Source: Aeromonas caviae
GTDB lineage: Bacteria > Pseudomonadota > Gammaproteobacteria > Enterobacterales > Aeromonadaceae
Length of the DNA stretch: 64,000 nucleotides
Assembly: GCF_000819785.1 (NCBI RefSeq)
Contig: NZ_CDBK01000069.1
Span: 53,106 to 117,105 of the forward strand
Direction of reading: 5' to 3'
Within the stretch, counting starts at the first letter, position 1. Each line of letters opens with the position of its first letter. A model generated the notes under the pieces. That model saw nothing but the letters and a program-made list of their open reading frames with translations, was not told where the DNA came from and did not search any database. The translations under genes and the position numbers were made by a program. This document shows, piece by piece, positions 9,731 through 19,183 of the stretch.

Positions 9731-9792
9731 TATGTAAAACGGGCGTAAAGGCGCCATAAAGCCCAATTTGGCTGGCGTAAAATCGGCGTAAA
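9731..9792 (-). promoter_or_regulatory. Tandem KdpE-type binding repeats upstream of kdpF
   Basis: Read on the minus strand, TTTACGCC occurs at 9785-9792, 9774-9781 and 9742-9749, and TTTACATA at 9731-9738. The spacings are 11, 32 and 11 bp, i.e. two pairs of half-sites one helical turn apart and three turns between pairs. OmpR-family regulators bind such 10-11 bp direct repeats, and the E. coli kdp operator also contains TTTA-type half-sites in tandem (established knowledge). Assignment to KdpE is inference from position. Confidence 0.65.
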
Positions 9793-9830
9793 GAAGGCGG
9801 GTTTTGTTGGCTGGTGGACGGGCAAGGCAC

Positions 9831-9856
9831 AAAAAACCCGGCCTGGGCAGGGTTTT
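9831..9856 (-). terminator. Rho-independent terminator of gor
   Basis: On the minus strand AAAACCC, a GC-rich loop, GGGTTTT and further Ts. It lies beyond gor and its relic tail, and separates gor from the kdp promoter region transcribed the same way. Confidence 0.65.
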
Positions 9857-9870
9857 GGTAGCAAGTGGCG

Positions 9871-10001
9871 GAAGCTGACCCGATGGTGATGAGGTCAGCT
9901 TCAACCCCGCTTATCGCATGGTCACAAACTCTTCCGCGCTGGTCGGATGGTGAGTGGAAACACAGTTGTAGAAGCTGGTCTGATAATGACAGGCCAGCTT
10001 C
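9871..10001 (-). repeat. Duplicated hairpins after gor and after its relic tail
   Basis: GAAGCTGACC / GGTCAGCTTC (9871-9880, 9893-9902) and GAAGCTGGTCTG / CAGGCCAGCTTC (9971-9982, 9990-10001) occupy equivalent positions in the two 99-bp units. The stems differ in sequence but stay paired (one G-T), which is covariation supporting a real RNA structure downstream of the gor stop. Confidence 0.7.
9911..9973 (-). pseudogene. Relic copy of the gor 3' end
   Basis: Twenty codons plus stop downstream of gor read [20 protein letters not shown], against the true gor C-terminus [19 protein letters not shown]. The reading frame is kept despite a 3-bp insertion. The last 26 coding bases, stop and following 16 bp are identical between copies (42 identical bp at 9896-9937 and 9995-10036, offset 99 bp); divergence rises inward. 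No start codon or upstream coding sequence accompanies it, so it is a terminal fragment, not a gene. Confidence 0.85.
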
Positions 10002-10009
10002 AACCCCGC

Positions 10010-11359
10010 TTATCGCATGGTCACAAACTCTTCCGCACTGGTTGGATGAATGGCGACGCAGTTGTCGAAGTCCGCCTTGGTGGCACCCATCTTCATGGCG
10101 ACGCCGAAGCCTTGCAGGATTTCATCCATGGCGAAGCCGATGCCGTGCAGGCCGACAACCTTCTCTTCCGGCCCGACGCAGACCAGTTTCATCCGGGTGG
10201 GCTGGCGATGCTGGGTCAGGGCCGAGTACATGGCGGTGAACTGGCTGCGGTAGACCTTCACCTGATCTTTCCCGTATTCGGCAACGGCTTCCGGCTCGGT
10301 CAGGCCGATGGTGCCGATGGGCGGGTGGCTGAACACCACGGTCGGCACCAGATCGTAGTTGAGGTGCTCGCCCGGCTTGTTGTTGAACAGCCGCTCCGAG
10401 AGGCGGCGGCCTGCCGCGACAGCCACCGGGGTGAGCTGGATGCGGCCGGTGTTGTCACCGACGGCATAGAGGTTGGCGACGGCGGTGTTCTGGAACTTGT
10501 CGGTGGGGATGAAGCCCTTTTCGTCCAGGGTGATGCCGGTGGCAGCCAGATTGAGGTTGTCGGTGGCGGGCACGCGACCGATGGCCCAGATGAGGCAGTC
10601 GACGGTGAGGTGGCGACCATCTTCCAGTTGCAGGGTCAGGCTGTCGTCGGCGTTCTTGATGACGGCCTTGGGAATGGCGTGGGTGTGCAGCTTGGGCCCT
10701 TCCTGCGCCATGATCTCCACCAGGGTCTCGTGGATCATGGGGTCGAAGTTGCGCAGCGGCGCATGCTTGCGCACCACCAGATGGGTCTCGGAGCCAAGAG
10801 CCTGCATCACGCCTGCGATCTCCACGGCGATATAGCCGGCACCCACCACGGCAACCCGTTTGGGCTGGCTTTTCAGGTCGAAGAAACCGTCGGAGTCGAT
10901 ACCCAGTTCGGCGCCCGGAATGGTCGGGACCTCGGGGCGGCCGCCGGTGGCAATCAGGATGTGATCGGCGCTGTAGTGCTCGCCGTTCACCTCGACGGTA
11001 TGGCTGTCGATGAAGCGGGCGAAGCCCTTGATGACGGTGATCTGGTTCTTGCCCAGCACGTTCTGGTAGGACTGGTGAATGCGCCCGATATAGGCCTGAC
11101 GGGATTCGACCAGCTTGGCCCAGCTGAAGTGGTTGAGCGTGGTGTCGAAGCCGTAGTCGGCGCCATATTTCAGGGCATCGGCGATCTGGCCTGCATACCA
11201 CATGGCCTTCTTCGGTACGCAGCCGACGTTGACGCAGGTGCCACCCAGCTCTTTGGCTTCGATCAGGGCGACTTTCTTGCCGTACATGGCTGCCCGGTTG
11301 GCCGAGGCGATGCCGCCGCTGCCGCCACCGATGGCGATGTAGTCAAAATGCTGTGCCAT
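10010..11359 (-). CDS. gor: Glutathione reductase
   Basis: A 449-residue FAD/NADPH disulfide oxidoreductase. N-terminal FAD site [10 protein letters not shown] (11-20), redox-active pair Cys42/Cys47 in [17 protein letters not shown]-binding [14 protein letters not shown], second FAD motif LYAVGDN, and the C-terminal dimerisation segment with the catalytic His438-Glu443 pair (HPTSAEE). It reduces GSSG to GSH in the cytoplasm. Start at 11359 has GGAGA about 9 nt upstream. Immediately downstream is a diverged duplicate of its last 20 codons. Confidence 0.98.
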   Translation of the reverse strand: MAQHFDYIAIGGGSGGIASANRAAMYGKKVALIEAKELGGTCVNVGCVPKKAMWYAGQIADALKYGADYGFDTTLNHFSWAKLVESRQAYIGRIHQSYQNVLGKNQITVIKGFARFIDSHTVEVNGEHYSADHILIATGGRPEVPTIPGAELGIDSDGFFDLKSQPKRVAVVGAGYIAVEIAGVMQALGSETHLVVRKHAPLRNFDPMIHETLVEIMAQEGPKLHTHAIPKAVIKNADDSLTLQLEDGRHLTVDCLIWAIGRVPATDNLNLAATGITLDEKGFIPTDKFQNTAVANLYAVGDNTGRIQLTPVAVAAGRRLSERLFNNKPGEHLNYDLVPTVVFSHPPIGTIGLTEPEAVAEYGKDQVKVYRSQFTAMYSALTQHRQPTRMKLVCVGPEEKVVGLHGIGFAMDEILQGFGVAMKMGATKADFDNCVAIHPTSAEEFVTMR

Positions 11360-11435
11360 TGCGAGGTTCTCCGCTCGTTAAGAATGCAGTCACAGCATGA
11401 TGGGGACAAAGCGGCCGGCCCACAAGAGCCGGTGC

Positions 11436-13394
11436 TCAGTTCTGCTGGATGGGCAGGCGAATGTGGAACTGGGCACCCTGGCCTGGTTGGCTGGCGCAGT
11501 GGATGCGGCCACGCAGCAGCTGGACCACCAGGTTGTAGATGATATGGGTGCCGAGCCCGCTGCCACCCTGGCCCCGCTTGGAGGTGACGAAGGGATCGAA
11601 GATGCGCGGTAGTATCTCCGGGGGGATGCCGCGGCCGTTGTCACTGTAGTCGATGACCAGCTCGTCTCCCTGCTGCGCCACCTGGATGGTGATCTTTCTG
11701 GGCCTGTCCCAGCCATCGAAACCGTGATGGATGGAGTTGAGGATCAGGTTGGAATAGATCTGGGTGAAGCTGCCCGGGAAGGAGTAGATGCTCAGCTTGG
11801 GATCGCACTGGATGTCCACCTCGCACTGGGCCTTCTTGAGCTTGTAGCCGAGGGAGACCACCACCTGATGCAGGTTGTCGGCGAGGCTGAAGTTGTAGCG
11901 GGCCTCGGAGGACTGATCCACTGCCACCTGCTTGAAGCTGGCGATGAGCTCGGAGGCGCGGCGCAGGTTACCTTGCAGCAGTTGCATCGACTCGTCGAGA
12001 TTCTGGGTGAATTCGTTGAGGTAGGTGCGGGAGAGCTGCTTGGCCTCGATATGCTGCTTGAAGTCGGCCACCCGCTCCTGCAGGTAGGAGGAGGCGGTGA
12101 CGCTGATGCCGATGGGGGTGTTGATCTCGTGGGCCACGCCGGCAACAAGGGATCCGAGGGAGGCCATCTTCTCCGACTCCACCAGGGTCTGCTGGGCCTG
12201 CTTGAGATCGTCATAGGCCTTGCCCAGCTGGTCGTTGGCATCGCTCAGGCTGCGGGTGCGTTCCGCCACCTTGCCTTCCAGCTGCTCGTTGAACAGGGTG
12301 ATCTCCCGCTCGACCTTTTTGAGGGGGGTGATGTCATAACCAAAGCCGATCAGGTACTTGAGGTTGGGCCCCTCGTAGAAGGGAGCGAAGGTCCACTGCA
12401 GTACCAGCTCGTTGCCCTGCTGGTCGTGCATGGTGATCTCCCTGTCCTCCAGGGCGCCCTGATCGGCCAGGGTGGCGGCCAGCTCGTCACGCTGCTCCTT
12501 GCTGACGAAGAGATCCAGCCAGTTGTGCTGCAACAGCTCCTGGTGGTGATAGCCGGTGAGCAGGATAGCCGCCGGGTTGATGCTGGCGATGTTGAGATCC
12601 GGCTCCATGCAGCAGATGACCATGTTGGCGGAGTTGATCAGGGTGGCGGAGAAGTCCCGCTCCTGCTGGAGCTGATCGGCGGCCTGATGGCGGGCCGTGA
12701 ACTCGTCGTTCAGCCGGGTGCGCATCTGGTTGAGGGTGGCGGCCAGGGTATCGAATTCGTCAGGGGACTTGCGGGGCAGGGGGCGACCTTCCAGGGTCAG
12801 CTCCACCGCGAGGCGATCCAGGCTCAGTTTCTGGGCATAGCTGACGATGCGGTTGATATGACGGATCACCAGATAGTAGATGATGACCAGGATGCAGAAC
12901 GAGACGACCAGGGTCTTGATGGTCTGGCTGACCAGGATCAGCACGGATTTCTCGATGAGGCGCTGGTAGACCTGCTCCAGGGAGGCGGCGACGAAAAGCT
13001 TGCCGACCACTTCCCCCTGATAGCTCAGGGTGAACTCGCGGGAGATGTCGTATTGGGGCTGCTCCACCCCCTGGGTGAGCAGGGGCACTTCCGAATTGCC
13101 CAGCATCTCCTTGACCATGACGAACTGCATGTTGGGCAGGTTCATGATGCCCTCGATCTGCACCTTCACCTGCTCTTCATCCAGATTCCAGAGACTGGCC
13201 GAGATGGGTTGCAGGAAGGAGGCCTCGATCTGGCCGATGCTGGCCTCGATGACGGTCACATCCTTGTTGTAGTCCCAGGCGAGCTGAAGCACGGTGATGA
13301 GCAGTGCCAGCACCGTACTGCAGATCAGAATGTAGGAAAGCAGACGATAAGAGAGTCCGTTAAGGCCGACGGCCTTGGAGAAGATTCCTGACAT
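11436..13394 (-). CDS. PAS-containing sensor histidine kinase (orphan)
   Basis: A 652-residue membrane kinase. TM1 near residues 15-40, periplasmic sensor domain, TM2 (LVVSFCILVIIYYLVI), HAMP-like linker, PAS domain (NSANMVICCMEPDLNIASINPAA), coiled-coil, HisKA with His422 in VAGVAHEINTPIG, and HATPase with GSGLGTHIIYNLVVQLLRG. No receiver domain and no response regulator gene is adjacent, so its partner is encoded elsewhere. AAGGA lies upstream of the ATG at 13394. HEINTP kinases of this kind often sense respiratory or redox status, but the stimulus is unknown here. Confidence 0.88.
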   Translation of the reverse strand: MSGIFSKAVGLNGLSYRLLSYILICSTVLALLITVLQLAWDYNKDVTVIEASIGQIEASFLQPISASLWNLDEEQVKVQIEGIMNLPNMQFVMVKEMLGNSEVPLLTQGVEQPQYDISREFTLSYQGEVVGKLFVAASLEQVYQRLIEKSVLILVSQTIKTLVVSFCILVIIYYLVIRHINRIVSYAQKLSLDRLAVELTLEGRPLPRKSPDEFDTLAATLNQMRTRLNDEFTARHQAADQLQQERDFSATLINSANMVICCMEPDLNIASINPAAILLTGYHHQELLQHNWLDLFVSKEQRDELAATLADQGALEDREITMHDQQGNELVLQWTFAPFYEGPNLKYLIGFGYDITPLKKVEREITLFNEQLEGKVAERTRSLSDANDQLGKAYDDLKQAQQTLVESEKMASLGSLVAGVAHEINTPIGISVTASSYLQERVADFKQHIEAKQLSRTYLNEFTQNLDESMQLLQGNLRRASELIASFKQVAVDQSSEARYNFSLADNLHQVVVSLGYKLKKAQCEVDIQCDPKLSIYSFPGSFTQIYSNLILNSIHHGFDGWDRPRKITIQVAQQGDELVIDYSDNGRGIPPEILPRIFDPFVTSKRGQGGSGLGTHIIYNLVVQLLRGRIHCASQPGQGAQFHIRLPIQQN

Positions 13395-13477
13395 GGCGTC
13401 CTTGCGGTCTGGATTGAGTGCGGTTTAGTTTAACTGCTTCATGGACTTATGTCGTGTGTCATCCAATGGATAAAAAT

Positions 13478-13497
13478 AAGGCCCCTTTCGGGGCCTT
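13478..13497 (-). terminator. Terminator of the RND efflux operon
   Basis: AAGGCCCC / GGGGCCTT with a 4-nt loop, followed on the minus strand by TATTTTTA. It lies 17 bp after the RND pump stop. Confidence 0.85.
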
Positions 13498-13514
13498 GTT
13501 TGTGTGGGCTGGGA

Positions 13515-16500
13515 TCAGTGACCGCCCTTGGCTTTTGCCGGGATGGATTCGTCGAATTCCGGCAGCGGCTTGTGCTCGGATGCCAGGAAGGTGTAGATGA
13601 CCGGCAGCACGAACAGGGTGAACAGGGTGCCGATGGCCAGACCCGCCACGATGACGATGCCGATGCTGAAGCGCTGTGCCGCCCCCGCACCCGAGGCATA
13701 GAGCAGCGGGATAAGGCCTGCGATCATCGCCGCCGTGGTCATCAGGATGGGGCGCAGACGGACCTTGGCAGCCTGCATCACGGCTTGCATCCGGTTCAGA
13801 CCATGCAGCAGCTGCTCCTCCTTCGCCACCTCGCAGATCAGAATACCGTGCTTGGTAATCAGACCGACGAGGGTGATGAGACCGACCTGGGAGTAGATGT
13901 TCATGGTGGCCATGCCCCACGCCAGAGCGATCAGTGCGCCACTGATGGCCAGCGGCACCGACACCATGATGACCAGCGGGTCACGCACGGATTCGAACTG
14001 GATCGCCAGCACCAGGAAGATGATGGCCAGGGCCAGGGCGAAGGTGGCGTAGAGCGCATTCCCTTCGGTCACGAACTGGCGGGCTTCCCCCATGAAGTCG
14101 TAACGATAGCCTTGGGGCAGCTTCTCTTCCGCGGTCGCCTTGAACCAGTTGATCGCATCCCCCATGGCCACGCCAGGTGCCGGCACGGCGCCGATGGTGG
14201 CGGAGTTCAGCTGGTTGAAGTGGGGCAGGGCACGGGGCTCTCCCTTCACTTCAATCTTGATCAGGCTGCCCAGCGGGATCGACTTGCCGTCGGCGGCACG
14301 CACGTAGTAGCCCTTGATGGACTCGGGGTTGAGACGGAACTTGCGCTCCACCTGCGGGATCACCTCGTAGGAGCGGCCATCCAGGTCGATACGGTTGACG
14401 TAACCGTCCGCCATCATGGTGCCCATGGTGATGCCGATGTCCTGCATGGTGATGCCGTAGGCACCCGCCTTGTCCTTGTCGATGCTGATCTTCATGGTGG
14501 CCGAGTCGTAGTTCAGATCGAGATCCGAATAGACGAACTGGCCGTTGGCCTGGGTTGCCGCCAGCATCTCACCCGCGATCAGGAACAGGCTCTCGAAGCT
14601 GTTCGGGGTGGTGATGACGAACTGGATGGGCAGACCGCTCGAGGCCCCCGGCAGTTCCGGGAACTGGAAGGTGGTGATGGCCATCCCGGGGATGTCCTTC
14701 ACCAGACCGGCGACCCGGTCCAGCACCTCTTTCTGGCTCGCTTCACGCTGGCTCCATGGCACCATGGAGGCGATACCGAACGCCTGGTTGGAGTTGAACA
14801 CCCCCGAGAAGACCTGGGAGTAAGCGATCTCCGGCTGGTCGTCCAGGACTTTGTTCACGTCCGCCATGGTGTTTTCGATGTAGTCCAGGTTGGCGTTGGA
14901 AGGGGCCGTCCCCAGCACCGCCATGACGCCTTTGTCCTCGGACGGGGCCAGCTCGCTCGGAATGAACTTGAACAGCAGCGGCAGGCTGGCGAACACGATG
15001 ACGGCAAACAGGATGACCACGATGCGCTTTTGCATCACGGCATGGAGCATGGCGTCGTAGCGGGCCGTCATCCGGTCCAGCAGATCGTGTACGGTACGCT
15101 CGAACTTGCCGGGCTCCTCGTTGGCCCTGAGCATCTTGGCGCACATCATGGGCGACAGGGTCAGGGCGATGATGCCCGAGACGAACACGGCGCCCGCCAG
15201 GGTCAGCGCGAACTCCTTGAACAGGGAGCCGGTGATGCCCCCCATCAGGGCGATGGGCGCATACACCGCCGCCAGGGTGACCGTCATGGCGATGACGGGC
15301 ACGGCGATCTCCCGGGTACCTATGATGGCGGCCCGGAACGGCTCTTCCCCTTCCTTGATGTGACGGTCGACGTTCTCCAGCACCACGATGGCGTCATCCA
15401 CCACCAGACCGATGGCCAGCACCATCGCCAGCAGGGTCATGAGGTTTATGGAGAAGCCGAACATGTCCATCATCATCACCACGCCGATGAGGCTCAGGGG
15501 AATGGTTATGATGGGGATGATGACCGCCCGGAACGAACCGAGGAACAGGGTGATCACCACCAGTACGATGGCGGCCGCCTCCAGTATGGTCTTGATGACC
15601 TCGTGGATGGATTCGTTGATGGCGATGGTGGAGTCATACAGGACGTTCACCTGCATGGTGCTCGGCATGTTGCGCTTCAGGCTCGGCAGCAGCTCCAGCA
15701 CATCGTGGGCGATGTTGATGGGGTTGGCTGTCGGGGCTGCGTTGATGGCCAGCACTACGGCCTCGCGGCCGTTGGCGCTGGCGCGATAGATGTCGTGGCT
15801 CTTCTCCAGGGAGACCTTGGCGATGTCGGAGAGGCGGATCACCTTGCTGTCGCGGGTGGCGACCACCAGACGCTTGAGCTCTTCGATGTTGCCGACCTGG
15901 GTCTCGGCGTTGCCGTTGAACAGGGTGAAATAGCCGGTGGCCTGGCCGGTCGCGGACTGATAGTTGTTGCTGTTGAGCACCGTCATCACGTCGCTTGAGG
16001 TCAGGTCAAAGGCGGCCATCTTGGCCGGATCCAGCCACACCCGCAGGGCGAATTCGACCCCGCCATACAGATCCACCTTGGAGACCCCGCCCACGGTAAA
16101 CAGCTGGGGCTTGATGACCCGCTCCAGGTAGTCGGTGATCTGGCTGGAGTTGAGCTCCGGGCTGGTGAAGCCCATGTAGAGCACCGCCGTGGTGGAGCCG
16201 GTGGAGGAGGTGACCGAAGGGTCTTCCGCCTCTTTGGGCAACTGGGAACGCACCGAGTTGACCTTGGCCAGGATGTCGGACAGCGCGGCGTTCGGATCGG
16301 TGTTGAGCTTCATGTACGCCGTCACCGTGGAACTGCCCAGCTGGCTCGAGGAGGTCATGAAGTCGATGTTGTCGGCCTGGGCGACCGCCTGCTCCAGAGG
16401 CTGGGTGATGAAGCCCTGGATCAGATCCGCACTGGCGCCATAGTAGCTGGTGTTGACCGTGATGACGGTATTGATCACCTCGGGGTATTCACGCACCTGC

Positions 16501-16595
16501 ATCTTGAAGATGGCCTGGAAGCCCAGCAGGGCTATCAGGAAGCTGAGCGAGATCGCCAGCACAGGCCGTTTTATGAATATGTCAGTAAATCGCAT
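13515..16595 (-). CDS. RND multidrug efflux transporter, inner-membrane permease
   Basis: A 1026-residue proton-driven trimeric pump of the AcrB/HAE1 superfamily. It starts MRFTDIFIKRPVLAISLSF, has the GFITQPLEQAVAQADNIDF porter segment, the TM4 proton-relay pair in LVVDDAIVVLENV, and a TM10-12 block ending in LFTLFVLPVIYTFLA. It resembles the MexK/VexK-like branch more than AcrB (impression, not tested). It lies 15 bp after its periplasmic adaptor, and no outer-membrane channel gene follows, so it probably uses a TolC-type channel encoded elsewhere. Controlled with the adaptor by the TetR protein at 17714. Confidence 0.93.
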   Translation of the reverse strand: MRFTDIFIKRPVLAISLSFLIALLGFQAIFKMQVREYPEVINTVITVNTSYYGASADLIQGFITQPLEQAVAQADNIDFMTSSSQLGSSTVTAYMKLNTDPNAALSDILAKVNSVRSQLPKEAEDPSVTSSTGSTTAVLYMGFTSPELNSSQITDYLERVIKPQLFTVGGVSKVDLYGGVEFALRVWLDPAKMAAFDLTSSDVMTVLNSNNYQSATGQATGYFTLFNGNAETQVGNIEELKRLVVATRDSKVIRLSDIAKVSLEKSHDIYRASANGREAVVLAINAAPTANPINIAHDVLELLPSLKRNMPSTMQVNVLYDSTIAINESIHEVIKTILEAAAIVLVVITLFLGSFRAVIIPIITIPLSLIGVVMMMDMFGFSINLMTLLAMVLAIGLVVDDAIVVLENVDRHIKEGEEPFRAAIIGTREIAVPVIAMTVTLAAVYAPIALMGGITGSLFKEFALTLAGAVFVSGIIALTLSPMMCAKMLRANEEPGKFERTVHDLLDRMTARYDAMLHAVMQKRIVVILFAVIVFASLPLLFKFIPSELAPSEDKGVMAVLGTAPSNANLDYIENTMADVNKVLDDQPEIAYSQVFSGVFNSNQAFGIASMVPWSQREASQKEVLDRVAGLVKDIPGMAITTFQFPELPGASSGLPIQFVITTPNSFESLFLIAGEMLAATQANGQFVYSDLDLNYDSATMKISIDKDKAGAYGITMQDIGITMGTMMADGYVNRIDLDGRSYEVIPQVERKFRLNPESIKGYYVRAADGKSIPLGSLIKIEVKGEPRALPHFNQLNSATIGAVPAPGVAMGDAINWFKATAEEKLPQGYRYDFMGEARQFVTEGNALYATFALALAIIFLVLAIQFESVRDPLVIMVSVPLAISGALIALAWGMATMNIYSQVGLITLVGLITKHGILICEVAKEEQLLHGLNRMQAVMQAAKVRLRPILMTTAAMIAGLIPLLYASGAGAAQRFSIGIVIVAGLAIGTLFTLFVLPVIYTFLASEHKPLPEFDESIPAKAKGGH

Positions 16596-16610
16596 CGCAG
16601 CTCTCCGCGC

Positions 16611-17717
16611 TTACAGCATCGGGGTTTGTGCCGGAACGGCAAGGGCATCGTTCTCGACCACGTGCACCTTGGTATCGTTGCTCAGGCGAACCTGACCCGA
16701 CAGCACGATTTGATCGCCAGCCTTGATGCCGGACAGCACATGGACATCGTTGCCGCGACGCTCACCTGCCTTGACCACCACCTGCTTGGCGCGTTTCACG
16801 CCGTCAGCCTCGTGAATGACGTAGACGTTCTCGCCATAGAGGGTGAAGGAGATGGCGGACTGCGGGATCACGATCTGGTCTTTCACCGTGGGCAGTATGA
16901 TGCTGGCGCGGGCGAACATGCCGGAACGGAGCTGGCCGTCGTTGTTCGGAATGTCTGCCTGCACCTGGATCAGGCCGCTCTGATAGTTGACCGCGGGCTC
17001 GATGGCCGTGATCTGGCCGTCAAACTGGGTCTGGGGATAGGCATCCACGTTGATCTTGATGGTCTGTCCCAGGGTGATTTTGGAGATGTCGGTCTGGGGC
17101 ACGGTGAAGCGCAGGCGCATCACGCTGGTGTCTTCGAGGCGCACAATCTGGGTACCCGGTTCCAGATACTGGCCGAGGAAGACGTTGCGCAGGCCCACGG
17201 CGCCGCTGAAGGGGGCACGCACCTCACGACGGGCGATGGTGGCCTTCAGACTGTCGATGTCCGCCTCCAGGGAGCGGTAGCTTGCCTCGGCATCATCCAG
17301 CTGGTCCCGGGAGATGGAGTTCTTCTGATAGAGGTTCTTGTAGCGCTCGAACTTGGCCCTGGCTGCCGGCAGTCTGGCCTGGGAGGAGTTCAGATTGGCT
17401 TTTTCCACACTGGAGTCCAGGCTCAGCAGCAGTTGATCCGCTTTGACATGTGCCCCGGATTCGAACCGGATGCTGTCGATGGTGCCTGACAGCTCGCTGG
17501 AGAGGGTGACCCCCTGGTTCGGCTCGATGAAGCCGATGGCTTCAATGGTGGGGACCCAGTCCTGCGCCTTGGTGACCATGGCGGTGACCGGGAACTCAGG
17601 CTCGGGCCGATTGGCCATGAACTCTGCAATCTTCTTCTGCTTGAACATATTGAAGCCGATGACACTGCCAAACAGGGCGAGTGCTATCAGCAACATGATG
17701 GCCATCCACTTTTTCAT
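16611..17717 (-). CDS. RND efflux periplasmic adaptor (membrane fusion protein)
   Basis: A 368-residue HlyD-type adaptor that bridges the permease and an outer-membrane channel. It has an uncleaved N-terminal membrane anchor (MKKWMAIMLLIALALFGSVIG) with no lipobox, split biotinyl-lipoyl halves (GVTLSSELSGTIDSI and VRAPFSGAVGLRNVF), an alpha-hairpin between them (about residues 100-160), then beta-barrel and membrane-proximal domains. Its ATG overlaps the TetR stop by 4 bp (ATGA), so regulator, adaptor and pump form one operon. Confidence 0.92.
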   Translation of the reverse strand: MKKWMAIMLLIALALFGSVIGFNMFKQKKIAEFMANRPEPEFPVTAMVTKAQDWVPTIEAIGFIEPNQGVTLSSELSGTIDSIRFESGAHVKADQLLLSLDSSVEKANLNSSQARLPAARAKFERYKNLYQKNSISRDQLDDAEASYRSLEADIDSLKATIARREVRAPFSGAVGLRNVFLGQYLEPGTQIVRLEDTSVMRLRFTVPQTDISKITLGQTIKINVDAYPQTQFDGQITAIEPAVNYQSGLIQVQADIPNNDGQLRSGMFARASIILPTVKDQIVIPQSAISFTLYGENVYVIHEADGVKRAKQVVVKAGERRGNDVHVLSGIKAGDQIVLSGQVRLSNDTKVHVVENDALAVPAQTPML

Positions 17718-18304
17718 GAACAGGCTCCTGTGATGGAAACATTAGGGTTTAAAATGGCATTCCAGCTGGCCCGGATGACCGTCTCCAGCTGTTCCTGCGT
17801 CAATTCGAAATCGTGAACCCGGCGCTGCTGTGCCAGGTTGGCCACGCAATCCAGACTCAATGCTTGCAACACCAGAATGGGGAGATCGATGAAGAGTCCC
17901 TGTTGGCGTCCTTGCTCAAAGAAGCGCTCAAGTGGCGCCCACGTCGCCATTATGACCGGATCCCGCTCCAATTCAGCCCCCAATGGAGAACTTTCGTACT
18001 GCAATTTGCACTTGAGTGCATTGGGGTAGCTGGTGAAGATGGCATCGATGTTGAGCCAGAGGCGCCGATACTGCTCATAGGACACCTCTTCTATCTGCAC
18101 ACCTTCCATGACCAGGGGATGAAACTTGAGGATAGTGTGCTGATAGAGCTGGCGGATCAGGTCATCCTTGTCGCTGAAATAGCGATAGATGGTGCCTGCC
18201 GCCACCTTGGCTTTCTTGGCGACCACGGCAATGGAAAGGCCGTAGAAGCCCTGCTCGCCGAGGATCTCGTGAGCTGCTTCGAAAATGCGTTCTTTCTTAT
18301 CCAT
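17714..18304 (-). CDS. TetR-family repressor of the RND operon
   Basis: A 196-residue repressor. The N-terminal helix-turn-helix (ILGEQGFYGLSIAVVAKKAKV then GTIYRYFSDKDDL) is standard TetR; the C-terminal half is a variable ligand domain. It is first in the operon, overlaps the adaptor gene by 4 bp and has a perfect 18-bp palindrome 20 bp upstream of its ATG, so autoregulation and control of the pump are very likely (inference). The ligand is unknown. Confidence 0.93.
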   Translation of the reverse strand: MDKKERIFEAAHEILGEQGFYGLSIAVVAKKAKVAAGTIYRYFSDKDDLIRQLYQHTILKFHPLVMEGVQIEEVSYEQYRRLWLNIDAIFTSYPNALKCKLQYESSPLGAELERDPVIMATWAPLERFFEQGRQQGLFIDLPILVLQALSLDCVANLAQQRRVHDFELTQEQLETVIRASWNAILNPNVSITGACS

Positions 18305-18324
18305 GGTTATCAGAGGTCAACGAC

Positions 18325-18342
18325 TGAATGAACGTTCATTCA
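18325..18342. promoter_or_regulatory. Palindromic TetR operator
   Basis: TGAATGAACGTTCATTCA is a perfect 18-bp palindrome just upstream of the tetR-adaptor-pump operon. It has the size and position expected of a TetR-family operator overlapping the promoter. Confidence 0.8.
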
Positions 18343-18518
18343 TTCTAGGTGGGCGCAAAGGCAAGTCAAGCATTGCCCATCATCTTTGACCCTATGGGGT
18401 GAGGGATTCAAAAAGTAGTGGGGAATTGCTGGATCCAGCCTGAACAAAACAAAAATAGTTGAAAAGGGTCGGAAGTGATTGAAAAACAGGCACTTGATTC
18501 TTTGTGTCAAAAAAAGAG

Positions 18519-18547
18519 TAGACAAGGTCGGCATCATCATCAATAAT
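18519..18547 (+). promoter_or_regulatory. Promoter of the tRNA operon
   Basis: TAGACA (18519-18524), a 17-bp spacer and AATAAT (18542-18547), followed by the GC-rich discriminator GCGCCCC typical of stringently controlled stable-RNA promoters. Confidence 0.75.
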
Positions 18548-18567
18548 GCGCCCCGTTCGACAGCGTA

Positions 18568-18644
<77 letters not shown>

Positions 18645-18694
18645 TCAAAAGTGCGCCGGTTAAACGGGCGTGTTGAAGAACGAAAACAGCTGTG

Positions 18695-18770
18695 GTGGCT
18701 GTAGCTCAGTTGGTAGAGTCCCGGATTGTGATTCCGGTTGTCGTGGGTTCGAGCCCCATCAGCCACCCCA
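18695..18770 (+). tRNA. hisR: tRNA-His (GTG)
   Basis: Acceptor GTGGCTG/CAGCCAC, anticodon GTG at 18728-18730, encoded CCA. The base before it (18694) is G and pairs with C73, supplying the extra G-1 that histidyl-tRNA synthetase requires. Confidence 0.97.
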
Positions 18771-18790
18771 TTTTACAGCTTGTCAGGTAC

Positions 18791-18876
18791 GCGAAGGTGG
18801 CGGAATTGGTAGACGCGCTAGCTTCAGGTGTTAGTGCCCCCCGGGTGTGAGGGTTCGAGTCCCTCTCTTCGCACCA
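18791..18876 (+). tRNA. leuT: tRNA-Leu (CAG)
   Basis: An 86-nt class II tRNA with long variable arm (TGCCCCCCGGGTG region), anticodon CAG at 18825-18827 and encoded CCA; reads the abundant CUG codon. Confidence 0.97.
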
Positions 18877-18935
18877 TACTTGCTGTATGACGAGGATGAC
18901 CAGATGGTCATCTTTGTGTTTTTGGAATACCCCCT

Positions 18936-19012
<77 letters not shown>

Positions 19013-19020
19013 CATTTGAA

Positions 19021-19043
19021 AACCCCGCTCAGGCGGGGTTTTT
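19021..19043 (+). terminator. Terminator of the tRNA operon
   Basis: AACCCCGC / GCGGGGTT stem with 4-nt loop and a following T-run, right after tRNA-Pro. Confidence 0.92.
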
Positions 19044-19183
19044 GCTTTTTGGCATTTCTCTTTCGCTTTTTCCTGTCACGTCTTTTTACACTTCTTCAGG
19101 CGCCTGTTCGCCACGAGTTCGCTATGCTGGGGCCCGGAGCCGCGAGACAGGGGACGCTCGGGCACGGACCAGATACAAGGCCT

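Noticed and set aside
9896..10036. 42-bp exact direct repeat as insertion-sequence or integrase target duplication
   Set aside because: Only about 57 bp lie between the copies, there is no recombinase or inverted terminal repeat, and the homology extends as a diverged gor coding tail.
13449..15998. 849-codon plus-strand frame
   Set aside because: Antisense to the RND pump, His/Asp/Gln-rich low-complexity translation, no start context.
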